Positions 1 to 12,247 of a DNA stretch of 64,000 bases are shown here, one piece after another; the first letter of the stretch is position 1, and the number at the start of each line of letters is the position of its first letter. The DNA comes from Gloeopeniophorella convolvens (taxonomy: Eukaryota; Basidiomycota; Agaricomycetes; Russulales). The DNA is taken from positions 39,712-103,711 of the forward strand of contig WTXD01000077.1 in NCBI GenBank assembly GCA_022496205.1. The letters are read 5' to 3'. Under the pieces are notes generated by a model. That model was not told the DNA's origin. It saw only the letters and a list, made by a program, of their open reading frames with translations, and ran no database searches. Made by a program: the position numbers and the translations under genes.

Positions 1-842
1 TACAAGCGTTACCCAGAAATGGGATCCCCACGCTGCATCATCCTGTGAGGGTGTAGAGGATGTAGAAGTTCGAGGCTGGCGGGGGCGAATTGGACTGCCG
101 TTAACGTGTACCTCTGGAGTGGATCGATTCACAGGGTTGGTGGAATAGCTCCTCTCCTGTCGTGAGATCGACGAGACATCCGATGCGCGCGGTTTCGCGT
201 GTCCGTTGGTATATGCAGAAGAGAAGTGTGCGTTGGATGAAAGGGAGGGACTTGACAGTGGCGGCGAGGTTGCCATTATACTAAAACGAGCGTGTTAGAA
301 AAGCGTGTTGGCGTTAGCGGCGACGCGAAAGCTGCATCCGGCGGTGTCTTTGAAGCGAACAAAGGGGATGGTGGTGGCGCAAGGGGGAGAGCTGGAGAAC
401 AAGAGAGGGATGGGCGGGGGGTTTCACTTCAAGCTTCACTTGAGGTATAGCTTGCGGCTGTTGGAAACCGCGTGGAGCACGTATCTTGTCCCTGGCAGTC
501 AGTCACCGGGCCATTTACGTTTTACGAGATCATTCCCGGAAATTAAATCTCTTCCAATCCTTCGACGTCGTTCAACAAGCACTCGGCCAAGCAGAGCGGG
601 CGTACTTCTTTTCATTTACTTGGTCGTCGGGGCTGCTCAAGGCGCGAGGAGGGCATCAGTGTAACTTAACATCTGCCTTTGCAGCAGGTTGGGCCTGCTT
701 GAACTCGCTAGATGCGCGACTGTCGATTCTCCCAGTCATAAGTGAACAGAGAAAACTGGAAGGGCTTCTGTGGACGAGAAAGAGCTCATACATCGACACA
801 CGTACACTGAACAAGCACTATATAGAACATCTGAACCATCAT
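1..842. other. No gene recognised (left edge)
   Basis: Only overlapping short ORFs in several frames, none with recognisable motifs. The right end is the 3' flank of the minus-strand BTB gene. Confidence 0.5.
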
Positions 843-2484
843 TTATGAAGGTGCCACGGCAACGGCCCTCGACCCCCTCTTCGCATTCAGCCTCGCCCAC
901 CTCTCTTTCTCCGCATCTATGAACCACTGATACGACTGTCGGCGTCCCTCGAGCTTCCGCGTCGCCATGTCCTCCCAGCCTAAATACCCAGCAACGCGGG
1001 GCATCTTCTCCCATAGAGCGAGTTGCTTCCTGCCTATAGCGCGCTCCAACTCGAGCTTGCACGGCTCACAGATCTGTCCCCCGAGCGAATTGAGGGTGGC
1101 GGCGTTGAGGCCATCAAAGATACGCGAATCGCGCTCAGAGATGGGCGTCTTCGCAAACCTCTCGCGCCAGTCACGGAAGACGGTTGCTACCCACTCGTGG
1201 CATTGCTGGCCGACCGGGCTCCTGCGCTCCCTGTACTGGCAGCGCCGGTCTCGTTGTAGGCCCGGTTCCCTTGCTTCCAATAACATGGGCCTCAGGATGT
1301 AATCGAGGCGTGTCTGCTTGTTGAGTAAGAGTTCGAATCTCGCGGAAAGGGCGGAATCCAGCGCCTCCAACGACAACCCCACACCTACGCTGCTGCCTCG
1401 CGCGACGGGGTACTTGCGGCCCAAGGTCTCGACAGGCTCGTTGAGCATGGTGAGTAACACCGCTGGCGTGATCTCCGGCACGTCGTACTGCTCCGCAATC
1501 AAGGTGGCGGCGAGAACAGCGGCGCACATGGGCGCGGGCGCGCAAACGACGCGATTGATCTCCCGGCGGCGCGCGAAGTTCTCCAAACGCGTGGGGAACA
1601 TACCCGAAAGCATCGCTAGCGCCGCTTCACGGAAGCGCAGGCAGCAAAACTTGTCTGCGAGCTTGAAGAGGAGAAGAATGTCGTCCCAGAGGACATCGTC
1701 CTTCCCAAAATGGTCTCTGGATATGTGTGCGTCAGCGTGCTTGTCATGGTGAGGTGACGACAATGAAACGCACGGCGTATATAACAGGGTGCACATCAAT
1801 GTCCATTCACTCGCCGTGTCGCCGTCATAATCCAGGGTCGCGGTGTTGTCCTCGTTGGCGCCAACCTCAGGGAGGTCTTCCATGTCTGCGAATGGTTGCA
1901 TATGACGCGCAAGCACCGCACGATGCAGTCTGAACGCAACGCGGTCCCCAGCGGTGGCACCAACCTTGCGAGGCACCCGCACAACAATGTCTGAGTCGGC
2001 GAAATTCCACGCAGGATGCTGTTCAACGCCGTCCGGGGGGAGCTGGTGATGCGACATCCGCGCCCGAGCGGCTTCAACTACCTCGGGCGCTGGGAAGAAA
2101 TTTGCGTCATCCTCGTCCTCCTCGGATCGGGGGCGTGCCGCATCGGAGTGGAGAGATGCCCGGATCTTCTTCTCGGCTGGGCGCTCCTCACCTGAATACA
2201 AGGTCAATTACGCTGCTTGACATGTTATAGCTCCAGACTCACTTTCGTTCTCGCTCAGGTTGCTGCGCGTACGCTTGCGTCCAATACCAGGAGGCGAACC
2301 CCCGTTGGTGTCTACAGATACGGACGCAAGTCAACGCGGTGCTCTGCACACGCAGATATCGCGTACCAGGTATCTCTTGAACCTCCTGAGTCTCTTCTTG
2401 CTGTTGAATAACTTCATCCGTTGCCATGCAGCGCGTGCGGCGACCCGGTGCACGCTTGGTACTCTTGCGGCGTCGACCAGCCAT
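843..2484 (-). CDS. BTB/POZ domain protein, four exons
   Basis: Predicted BTB/POZ-domain protein of the type abundant in Agaricomycetes, where the fold mediates protein-protein contact; its partners are unknown. My model on the minus strand joins 2367-2484, 2243-2311, 1774-2191 and 843-1716, giving 492 residues. All junctions are GT..AG and keep phase. The start is the ATG at 2484, which opens a basic region (MAGRRRKSTKRAPGRR). Residues about 60-115 are charged and look disordered. The BTB fold starts near residue 127 with NFADSDIVVRVP, followed by FRLHRAVLARHM, which is typical of the family. A conserved-looking helical region rich in Cys and Arg follows to the end. The third intron (1717-1773, 57 nt) contains no stop and is a multiple of three, so retention would only add 19 residues. 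Function beyond the fold is not inferable. Confidence 0.8.
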
Positions 2485-4266
2485 GTTTTCTGCGCCTCGG
2501 TAATGATGTGGTTATAGAGAGAAGTCAAGGAGTAGAATGAGCTCCCCATTGTTCGTCGACCGCAGGCTTTTGTGGAAGGGTGGCATTGGAGGACATAGGA
2601 AGCGCCGGGCCGGATACGCGCACTGAGCACACGCGTGACCGCGTCGGGAGCGGCGCTTCAAACAATCCGACTTTCCTTCGTCTTGCACATCTAAAAACTC
2701 GCGACAATACCACCACCGCGCCCCTCTATTGGAAGTCTGAATGAGGTCACTCCACATCGAAAGAAAGATAAAGCGAATCGGAATCCTGGCTCGCATGCCA
2801 ACAGGAGGCCAATTGACTAGCTGGGCTTCTTCCGAAGTAGCGGCTGGCTTCGCCGCCCTTGACTTCGCCACTCAAACTCTGGCAGCTCGTTGAAACCTTC
2901 CTGCGCGACATATCGAGAACGGAGATCTGCTTTGAATCGTCTGATTCTTCCCGTCCGGTGCCAGGGGACCTCTTGCTTGCCGCTGCGAAGGATCAAGGTG
3001 ACAGACGCTGCCTCCAATATAGGGGATTTCTCTCTCCAGACTGCACTTTATCTTATTGCGAGCACTTACGATATAGCTTCTGTGTAGGCCTTTCGGTGCT
3101 GTTGGGAGGAAAAGCTGGTATGTTCTCTGATAAGAACTTTCATGGAGGCGCCACACGTGCAGATCCCGCACTCGTAGGCCGGCACGATCTGCCTGACTGC
3201 AGAGAAAACCGAACACACTGTCGATGGTACGAATGGTGGCGATTGATATGTTAACAATTGATGAAATATGAGCTTTTGACAGATCATGGTCCCTGTCGCT
3301 CCGCATGCGATAATGTCGTCTTGGCAGTGGATCCATTAACCGTGGCGCCAGAGATTCCTTGTAAGCAGCGGCGGGGAGGTGCGCCTTCTCCGGTTGTTGA
3401 TACTGCTTCGTGCCGTCTGACTCTATCTTGGACAGCTGCCTCAGGGGCGGAGACGATTGGCTGGAAAACAGGCAATCCATCGCCGTAAGCTAGTTACCAG
3501 CCCTGAAAATCCTTATCCCATTACCCCACCTCATATCCGATTCCAGGAGTCAAACATACACTCCACCAATAACTCTATGAAGGGTCGTGCACGATGACCC
3601 GTTCTCCATTCTGATGATGAACATCCATTCGCATCGTAGACGCCCAGTCCTTCACACATACAGAAGAATTGCCGGTGGCCCACGTCCACTAGAACCCCGA
3701 GATGTCCCACGCGCAGCGGCCTGAGGTACGAGCTCAGCAGCCATAGCGCTTCGCACAACCCACGCGCCGCACCAGCGGACGCATCGTACTCACTTCCCAA
3801 TCCAAGGCGACCCGCCAACACCGGCCATCCTCCGGGCGTCTTCTCAGGGCGGTCTTCTGTCCTCACAAGGTGACGGCTGACGATGCACGGGAGATCGCGA
3901 AAACGCCCGGCCCGACCTCCTTGCGCCCCTGTCGATGAATCAGGCTTCGCCTGACTTCGCTCTCTCTTGAAGGAACAGCTGCGACTGAAATAGAGGCCCA
4001 AGTATCCCACGCGCAGCCTTCAGGGCTAGCGCCCGTGAACGTGCCCTCCGCAATGCTACAGTAACGAGCGCCGGAGTCGCGGGGACACCCAAAGCCCGCT
4101 GGCCACCCACACCATTGTCACCCGGCGCCGTGCCCGCAAACCCCACAATCGCCGCCCCGGCTGTACTGGGCCCTCGGCCGCAGCGAGCACCGGCCGCGCG
4201 CGAGCACCCGCCGCCGCCGCAGGGTGTGAACGGCGCCGTACTTATAGACCGTTATGTAACGCTGGC
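2485..4266. other. 1.8 kb without a confident gene
   Basis: This stretch separates the 5' end of the BTB gene from the DUF6593-like gene. A minus-strand ORF at 3531-4010 (159 codons) and an overlapping one at 3940-4146 have plausible codon composition but no family I recognise. Minus-strand translation around 3240-3300 contains a helix-turn-helix-like stretch (LSKAHISSIVNISIATIR) recalling transposase N-termini, without a supporting catalytic domain. I treat it as possible mobile-element resid­ue at most. Confidence 0.35.
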
Positions 4267-5244
4267 GTGCGCACGCAACGCACCTTCGCTCCTGCACTGA
4301 TGTGCCACCCCTCCCAGGCCCCGCGGGTCTTTCCCTGGACAGAACCGATCCGGCTTCGCTTTACTTCGGATGACCCCTTGAATACGACGCTTGTCCACGA
4401 GCGCCCAAGTTCTCCCACCGCATCCGTCCTCGAGCGCCCGCCCCAGGAACATGAGGCCGTCGAGCCCGACTCTCCACAGAGCCCGATGAGCATTGCCAGA
4501 ACGGCACGAAGCGATACGCTCGACCGGCCCGGCGACGCGGCGGGGCCGTCTCGACCGATATTCGTCGTCGAGACGCGCGCGCGGCGCCGCTGGCCGGGCG
4601 GTCGCGAGACCACCATCCGCTCCATGGAGAGGGAAGGCGACGGCAGGCTGGCGACGATCTCGTGGTCTGCGCTGAAAATGCAGCCGCCACGCGTTGTGCT
4701 CGGGCGGCATTTCCCGGCCAAGGCAGAGGTGCGCAGCGCGAGCCTGCGGAAGTGGCTTGCGGGATGCTGGCACGCACGCAAGCTTGGTGCGCCACGCGGT
4801 GTGCTGGCACACGAGGCGGTGAAGGGCTGGTACACGTGGAATGAAGGAGAGGAGGATTTGCTCGAGGTAGGCGCGTCGTGTGTGGTATTGGCGTACTGGC
4901 TCTTACGGATGGGCGTCGATAAGCAGCTCGTGGCTGTCCGTGACGGGTATCGACTAGCGAGCTTAAAACCAACGCGGGTACCCTTGGAGGCTGCGCGCCA
5001 AGGCCCATCCATACGCTTGAGAGATTCGAGTCTCGAACTGCGCGCTCAGGAGGAAGACGAGGCGCGGGTGCAGCTGCTGCTCGAGTTGTGTGTGGTCTCC
5101 GCAACTATCGCACTCTCCAGAAGAGAATGGACTCGTGACCTCAACCTAGCGACGGGAAGTACTCATGGAAATGGTACCAAGGGGAGGCGGAGACCTTTGT
5201 CGGCAATCGCTTTGCTACCCAGGAGCAAACCAAATACGTCATAG
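4267..5244 (+). CDS. DUF6593-like protein
   Basis: An uninterrupted ORF of 325 codons resembling the basidiomycete DUF6593 family (tubby-like beta-rich fold, function unknown). The family pattern can be followed in order: an opening strand RLRFTSDDPLNTTL (about residues 29-42), a strand RPIFVVETR, a Thr/Arg strand ETTIRS, LATISW, a VLGRHF strand, a GWYTWN strand and a C-terminal hydrophobic helix LLLELCVVSATIALSRREW. In family members this last helix reads like a conserved Leu/Val-rich segment ending in basic residues. The true start may be the second Met (about residue 12). The gene ends 89 bp from the stop of the convergent Mtf2-like gene. Long antisense ORFs over it are compositional shadows. 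Confidence 0.62.
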   Translation: MRTQRTFAPALMCHPSQAPRVFPWTEPIRLRFTSDDPLNTTLVHERPSSPTASVLERPPQEHEAVEPDSPQSPMSIARTARSDTLDRPGDAAGPSRPIFVVETRARRRWPGGRETTIRSMEREGDGRLATISWSALKMQPPRVVLGRHFPAKAEVRSASLRKWLAGCWHARKLGAPRGVLAHEAVKGWYTWNEGEEDLLEVGASCVVLAYWLLRMGVDKQLVAVRDGYRLASLKPTRVPLEAARQGPSIRLRDSSLELRAQEEDEARVQLLLELCVVSATIALSRREWTRDLNLATGSTHGNGTKGRRRPLSAIALLPRSKPNTS

Positions 5245-5333
5245 CGTTAGCAGAGCGGGGGAACATGCGATTATCTAGAGCCAGTGGACATATGTAAGTA
5301 ATACTAGAGGTGGATGCAATAGGGAGTGAACCA

Positions 5334-6711
5334 TCATGAGGAGTGTGCTACGTGCCGGCCAGTCTTCCACCTGCTCTGCTCCGATCCCGAGTCCCCAAAG
5401 CCGAAATGATATCCAGAACCTCCGTCGCCAGTCACACTGGGATCCTTCCACAGGTCGCGCAGTGGCTTGACTTGGGGGTTTCTTGTGTTCTGTGCCTGGT
5501 GGTGAGGGCGTCGTGCCGCAAGGCGCTCTATGGCTGCGAGCACAGTCCACACTTCGCCGCTCCCCGACTCGCTCTCTTCGAGCCAGAGAGTGCGCGCACC
5601 AGCCTCTCGGCGGACGTCATCTGCGATAGCACGCGTGCGAGAGTTTGGAGGGATCCCGTTTGCCCGCATCTCCTCCAAGGCCGTATGGACGCCACGCAAG
5701 TCACGGAACGAGTCCCATCGCGTCTCCAGGAGTTCGTTGTAGGCTTCTGTCGTACATCCGAAGACGTAAGACAGGGTTGACAGGTTCCGTGCATGCTCGA
5801 AGAATGCAAGGGCGAGGTGGGGATCGTCGTACCGCTCACGAGCTGTTCTCATGAGAGCTGCGAGAAGATGGGGATACGACGGGGGCTGGAGGTGTTGCGG
5901 GGGTGTGTCACCTGAATCAAAGGCGGCCCGCGTAGCCTCTTCTGCGCGAACCGACGCACCAAACACCTCGCGTTCCGCCCACTCCAGCATCGCTTGGTCT
6001 GACGTACACAATGCGAGCTGCTCCTTGAGTTTATCGAGCTCCGTCATGTCCTCGGTCACCTCGCGCGTGCGGGGGTTTTTGTACAGGCTTTTGAGGAAGC
6101 CGCTGAGAGGACTGTGCGCATTGATGTCGAGCGCTGCCGCTGTACCATCCTCTAAGACCTTGCGTTCGTTGGCAGCCGAAAAAATGAGATTGAACATCTC
6201 GTCGAAAGCGTGCAGCTCGCGGTTTGTCATTGCTTGACGACGTGGTTCCAGTGAGCTGGAGTTGAGACTGGCACGGGGCCGCTTGTCGCGCGTCACAGGA
6301 ATTTGAGGATCCCCATTGACAATATCTTCGAAGACGCTGTCCCATGCAGATCCATTTGGAGTGAATAAGGGAGACCTGGAATTTCGAGCACATCAGTACC
6401 CGGGCGAAGTATGGCCGCAAGAGACGCACTGGCTGGAAGAGGGTTCGGCACTCTCGATCTGGGAGGAGTATCCACGCCTATGGGGGATAGAAGACCCCCA
6501 TGCTGCACTACTGTGCGTAGCGAACCCCTCTTTTGATTGACATGTGGACGTTCTCCTGGAGTATTCCCTGATACCAGCGCTGGCACGGAATGAAGCTGTG
6601 GTGGAAAGGACCTTTCAGGCTGGCTGAGTTATGAAAGCAGAAAGCCGACGAACCTCCAGGGGTGCGGGAGAATGAAGAGGACAACTTCAAAGCCCTTGTC
6701 GCATTGTGCAT
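5334..6711 (-). CDS. Mtf2-like C-terminal domain protein, mitochondrial
   Basis: Predicted mitochondrial protein with the Mtf2-like C-terminal domain (yeast Mtf2/Nam1 acts in mitochondrial transcript processing and translation coupling). My model joins 6654-6711, 6430-6595 and 5334-6375, 421 residues, with introns of 58 and 54 nt that keep phase. The N-terminus is Arg/Ser rich and free of acidic residues at first (MHNATRALKLSSSFSR), as expected of a mitochondrial presequence. Family landmarks are WDSVFEDIVNGDPQ at exon 3, then MTNRELHAFDEMFNLIF, the LALCTSDQAMLEWAEREVF helix pair, PPSYPHLLAALMRT and YVFGCTTEAYNELLETRW. These helices resemble degenerate PPR-type hairpins. The gene is tail to tail with the DUF6593-like gene. 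The role in organelle gene expression is inferred from the family only. Confidence 0.8.
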
Positions 6712-7500
6712 TGGAATGAACGGGATAACGGGAGCTTTGATGCCGCGTGCGACGAGCACAGAAGTGGTTTGGGCGCAAGAGTAGGACCCCGGAGCGGCCG
6801 GCCGGTCACCGCTACGGGCCGGAATTTGCCGGGTTGCACGGGTTCGGTCCCCGACTCCAGCCTATGTCAACAGTCACACGTATTCTATCCCAGCACGCAG
6901 TACTATTCGTTAGAATTATGACGGGGTGTATAATATCAATGAAAGCCATAGCCATGCTGTACTCGATCTCACTTGGCGAAATTATGGTGAACCGCATTAC
7001 TGACGCGCAATTTGCTTCAAGATGTGGGGTCAGGCGCCAGTCAAGCGCTCTCAGCCCAACATCCGGGTTGAAGTTCACACGGGCTGTCAGTGGGATACGA
7101 TACCTCAGCGCGTGTACAATTACCCAGTGCTGATGCATCGCAGAACGGGACGCCAAAAACTTCATGCGGGCCACAACCAAGTCTCCGTCATGCGATAGAC
7201 CGGCAAGTAATGATGTCCCCTCACGGACATTACTGTATTACCAAGCTAATAGAAGCGTACATACAATGTTCCTCTGTGCACGAGTAGTCCGTAGAAGACC
7301 CAGAAGGAATAGAAGTAAATCATCAACAGGCGCTGTGACTTAAGAAGGCGGGCTGCGGGCGCGTCAACGTCAGCTTGGTGCAGTCAACCGTAGCCTGAGG
7401 ATGCACAGGCTTACACAGGGGCAACGGATGTTACGGGGCCAGGGTCGGTGGGAAGCGTAGGGAACGGCGTCGATGCACACTGTGCAGATAATTCGTCAGC
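6712..7500. other. Intergenic, 0.8 kb
   Basis: 5' flank of the Mtf2-like gene and 3' flank of the manganese peroxidase, both on the minus strand. I see no additional gene or RNA. Confidence 0.5.
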
Positions 7501-8935
<1,435 letters not shown>

Positions 8936-9017
8936 AGCGTAGTGGAGTTGTGAAGGAATAGGGGGCTTTGAGTGCAGAACACAGATTTCTACGGTCGTCG
9001 TACATGTCGTGTAGGTA

Positions 9018-9024
9018 TTTTATA
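9018..9024 (-). promoter_or_regulatory. TATA box of the manganese peroxidase gene
   Basis: On the minus strand a perfect TATAAAA lies in the context GTATAAAATACC, 83 bp before the peroxidase ATG. Highly regulated fungal peroxidase genes usually have such a box. Initiation site not determined. Confidence 0.6.
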
Positions 9025-10504
9025 CGCAGGCGCTTGCCACGCCTCCGATGGCGGCACAGGTATATGAGAGCCATAGACAACCTCTGGGAAAATTATAAGC
9101 TACATTCCCGCAAAATCGATGATCTTTGCGACAGACCGCGTGTGAGAGGAACAGCCTGTGCCTTGAGCAACGACGTGCACCTTGATCGAGCAATACAAGC
9201 CATGCGCCTGTTGAGAGGCAGTTACGGATCTGACGTGTACCAGGGGTAATGGAGGCGGAAAATGGAAAGTAGCCGCACAGACTTAGAGGCGTCGGTGTCT
9301 TCTACCCGGGCTTAAGTAGCCGCAAACAGGCACATGCACAACCTTTACTGCACAGGGAGACAACAAGACCTGAGAAGGCTGCGTCGCGGCATCGGTGTTG
9401 CTGTGGCCTGAAAATTTCATAGAGGCCTGGCGGCCCTGGCCGTAGAGTAGATATAGAAGATGACCCGTCCGGCCAGATGGCGGCGAGCGTTTGGCCAATT
9501 GTCCGCCCCGATACCGTCCACCAGCTCTCAGCCGCCGGTACTATCGGTCCCGAGAGGCTGTAACGGTTCCTGCGGACCTACATGCCGCTGGTGGCATAAG
9601 CAGGCAAGCGTGAGAGCCGGGATGCCAAGCCAAGAAGACTTCGACAACGTATAGCCTGCACAAGGCCAGAACCCAGCTGCACTCTCTGCTCATCGGTCGC
9701 CAAGGCATAGCCTACACGATCGTGCGCCCCCCAACCGTTGATGGGGCTCAGACCTGTAATGCTCCGCAGTAATGGTGCTTCAATGGGACATACGATTGCA
9801 TTTAGACCGTGTGAGGGGTTGTCATGGACGGCTACTGACTCGAGCGGGATCGGAGTGGCTGGAACGGAGGTGAAGGTGCCATCATTACAGCTTCCTCGGG
9901 CATGGCACTGTGCGGTCAGAAAGTTGAACAAACGCGCCGGAGACGGACTCATACAACCGTGTGCAATACCGGCGACAGCCGATACCGGAGGCCGGAAGTC
10001 TGAGCCCACACGGAGACGCGGCGCCGTCGCGCACGCGCGCACCGAGCGCATGCCAAATGCGAAACAAACACCGGCAACACTGTCTGAACAGATTGCCTTC
10101 TGTCGGCGCGTGATTCTCTCTGCGAGATAAAGACGCCTTTTGTCGATGGCTATGTATCGAATTGCATATAACAAGATATTCACACTGGCAGGTGACGCGT
10201 ACGGTAGGTATCTTCTCTGGCTATATTGTGCGCGCCAGAGCAACCGCCAATTCAACATATTTGGAAAAGTGGGATCTATCTGACGGCATGGGACATGGCG
10301 ATGCATTAATATCGGCGAGCCCTTGCCTCAGACCTGAGCACATGGGGTTTGTTCCCCAACATCGAGCCCGCGACCTTTGGTGTGTAGCTAATGTGCGGCG
10401 TCCATGTGCATGCTGGCCTGCAGGATACTAGTTCGCCACGCAATCAAGCTCACACGTCGCGTTATCATTGGGCGCGTCATAAATTATCATCGACATCCCA
10501 TACA

Positions 10505-10620
10505 AATTACAGTGTCATAAATACAGCGTGATAGAAATACAGTGTTTAAATAATGCGGCCACAATGCAATGCCTCTGTATGCAGCACTCGGGCATATAAA
10601 TACATAAATACATAAATATC
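10505..10620 (-). repeat. TGTATTT-type repeats downstream of the hemerythrin-like gene
   Basis: Just past the stop codon at 10636 the minus strand carries three tandem 8-nt units (10596-10619, ATAAATAC-type on the plus strand). Further on are three spaced CTGTATTT/CTGTAATT units with a period of about 15 nt. They probably lie in the 3' untranslated region. The motif resembles UGUA-type PUF-protein sites or AU-rich elements, but this is inference. Confidence 0.5.
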
Positions 10621-10635
10621 GTGAAATGACAGTCG

Positions 10636-11834
10636 TTAATTGGTGGATCGTGAGTGAGTAGAAGAAAGCGGGGAAGAATGTTCGAAAGTGTTCTCTCTAG
10701 ACTCTCGTCGTTTGCCAGTGGACACATCGAAAGGCGCCAACTCCCACGACCTACAGCGCCTCCTCAGTTGCGCCGACTCACGAATAGCGCGGGAACTTAC
10801 TTGGCATATTTCTTTGCCAAGCATGGCAGCGTGATGCGACTCGCATGGCTGACTTTCGGCCAGGATTGCGATGTCTCCCGGTCGTGGTGCGAATAGATGA
10901 ACCTGTAGCACCTTGTCAGTCTGCCAAGAATACAGAGAAGCAGGGTATGACTTACGGCACCAAGAATGCGGGATCAGACTGACACACGAACCAGTCAGTG
11001 ATCTCTGTTGTTTGTGAGTAATACAGCGAAGTACGAGAGATAAGAGCGACTCACGTTTGAGACCACGGCGCATGTCTGCTTCCGAGTAGGTGCCAACGAG
11101 TCGGCTGGGGTCAACAGCGCGAACCTTCATCGGCACATGAGCTACTGCTTCTCACGAAACCTATGAAGTGGACTCCCACCTGCACCCACGCGCGAGCCGC
11201 GAACTCTTCGCAGAAGGATAGGTACCCAGTGATCTTGCGGCCATCGTATTCTTCGGGGTGCTGCGACGTGTGAGCACATCGCGTCAAACAGGTACAAGAG
11301 GGATGAACCAATCACCTTAGAATACTTCCGAGCGAGCTTCTGCAGACGCTCGGCGCCATCAAGCACCCTGCGCATGTCCTGAACGCATTCTGGGTCGAGG
11401 AGCTTCTCCAATGCAACGCCCGCGATGACCGGGATGCGGAACAATCGCTCATCCGCTGCAATTCCGCTGACTTGTTAGATTCTGATAGGCACAATCAACG
11501 AAGTAGATCCTCACTGAGAACGTGCAGCGCTACAACGTCGCAAGTGCCCATAACGTACTCGAGGAACGCGCCCAAACGCGAATCTTCGGGCCGTAGTTGG
11601 CGCGCTTGTACATGGATATTGTTGAAGGCGCGAAGGATCGTATTCTGGAACATCTATCAGCAATGATGTAGGTACTTGAAACATGGATCGTACCTTCATG
11701 AAAGCGAGGTGGTACGGAAGCGCTTGACGAGAGCTACATAGAACCGTCAGAGGTAATTCGACTCGCCCGCATTGGACGTACTCTATGCTTTCCAAGTCTA
11801 TGGGTGTCGTAGAGAGCATTGGGAGAGGGAACAT
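10636..11834 (-). CDS. Hemerythrin-like (HHE) protein with degenerate ligand region
   Basis: Helical-bundle protein resembling the fungal hemerythrin HHE family, whose members bind a di-iron or other metal centre. Nine exons: 11782-11834, 11694-11733, 11515-11653, 11316-11455, 11180-11260, 11055-11124, 10956-11004, 10801-10902 and 10636-10750; introns 40-59 nt; 262 residues, all phases consistent. Helix 1 (FQNTILRAFNNIHVQA) matches the family pattern of an Asn/Ile-rich helix ending in QA. Helix 3 (VLDGAERLQKL, then HPEEYDGRKITGYL) and the C-terminal block (FIYSHHDRE, then SWELAPFDV) also fit. The segment that normally reads HHHxEE is here LHVLTDERLF, and the usual late HxxDE ligand set is not visible after helix 4, so metal binding may be lost. 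The junction near 11455-11514 has an alternative acceptor that would change this part. Confidence 0.65.
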
Positions 11835-12247
11835 CGTGAATGGCCGACGGATTAAAAAGGGTTAGTATAGATGATAGTGATGTTGTACAATTGGGAGGGT
11901 ATCTAGTCCGAGTAGGTATCGGGTTGTCGTGAGCGGGCGATGTGCTTGTGTAGTTTGGTCGTGAGGATGAGTTAGCAGAGCATGGGGGTAGTATTTTATA
12001 CATGCAGCATACGCAGGGACGTTTGCGCACTCCACAATATCGACGACCACGGTGGCGGGGCGAGGCCTCGCGAACAAAGCATTTGGGTTGTGGAAAGTGT
12101 CTGTTGATAATAGGCAAGCCACAAATCATTAGGCCGAAGTCCAAGCCGAGGTGTCCGCAACGTATAGCGAGAGATAGCAAGGCGTGACATTGTGGCGAAG
12201 AGCGACACGACTCACTGACACGAACATCTAATGATCCTCCGCCATCC
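11835..12247. other. Intergenic, 0.4 kb
   Basis: Promoter side of the hemerythrin-like gene and 3' flank of the CECR5-like gene. Apart from the TATA box I see nothing. Confidence 0.5.
11994..12000 (-). promoter_or_regulatory. TATA box upstream of the hemerythrin-like gene
   Basis: A minus-strand TATAAAA in the context GTATAAAATACT lies 160 bp before the ATG at 11834. The surrounding 11 bases are the same as at the peroxidase TATA box. Confidence 0.45.

Larger units (their letters stand above)
8936..10635. other. 1.7 kb between peroxidase and hemerythrin-like gene
   Basis: The left part is the peroxidase promoter (TATA box annotated separately). A minus-strand ORF at 9578-10306 and a plus-strand ORF at 9738-10130 overlap each other. 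Neither shows a recognisable domain and I do not call them. The right end (10505-10620) holds short AT-rich repeats, reported separately. Confidence 0.4.

Noticed and set aside
3240..3320. Transposase-like helix-turn-helix on the minus strand
   Set aside because: Only one short stretch (LSKAHISSIVNISIATIR) fits. No DDE region, terminal repeats or target-site duplication were found.
4242..5104. Long minus-strand ORFs opposite the DUF6593-like gene
   Set aside because: Shadow frames of a GC-rich coding region; the plus strand carries the family pattern.
9578..10306. Minus-strand ORF of 242 codons
   Set aside because: No domain, overlapped by a plus-strand ORF of 130 codons, and contains no recognisable splice-linked neighbour.
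10345..10385. tRNA-like B-box sequence (reverse strand GGTCGCGGGCTCGATG)
   Set aside because: No matching A box, acceptor stem or anticodon arm at the right distance.
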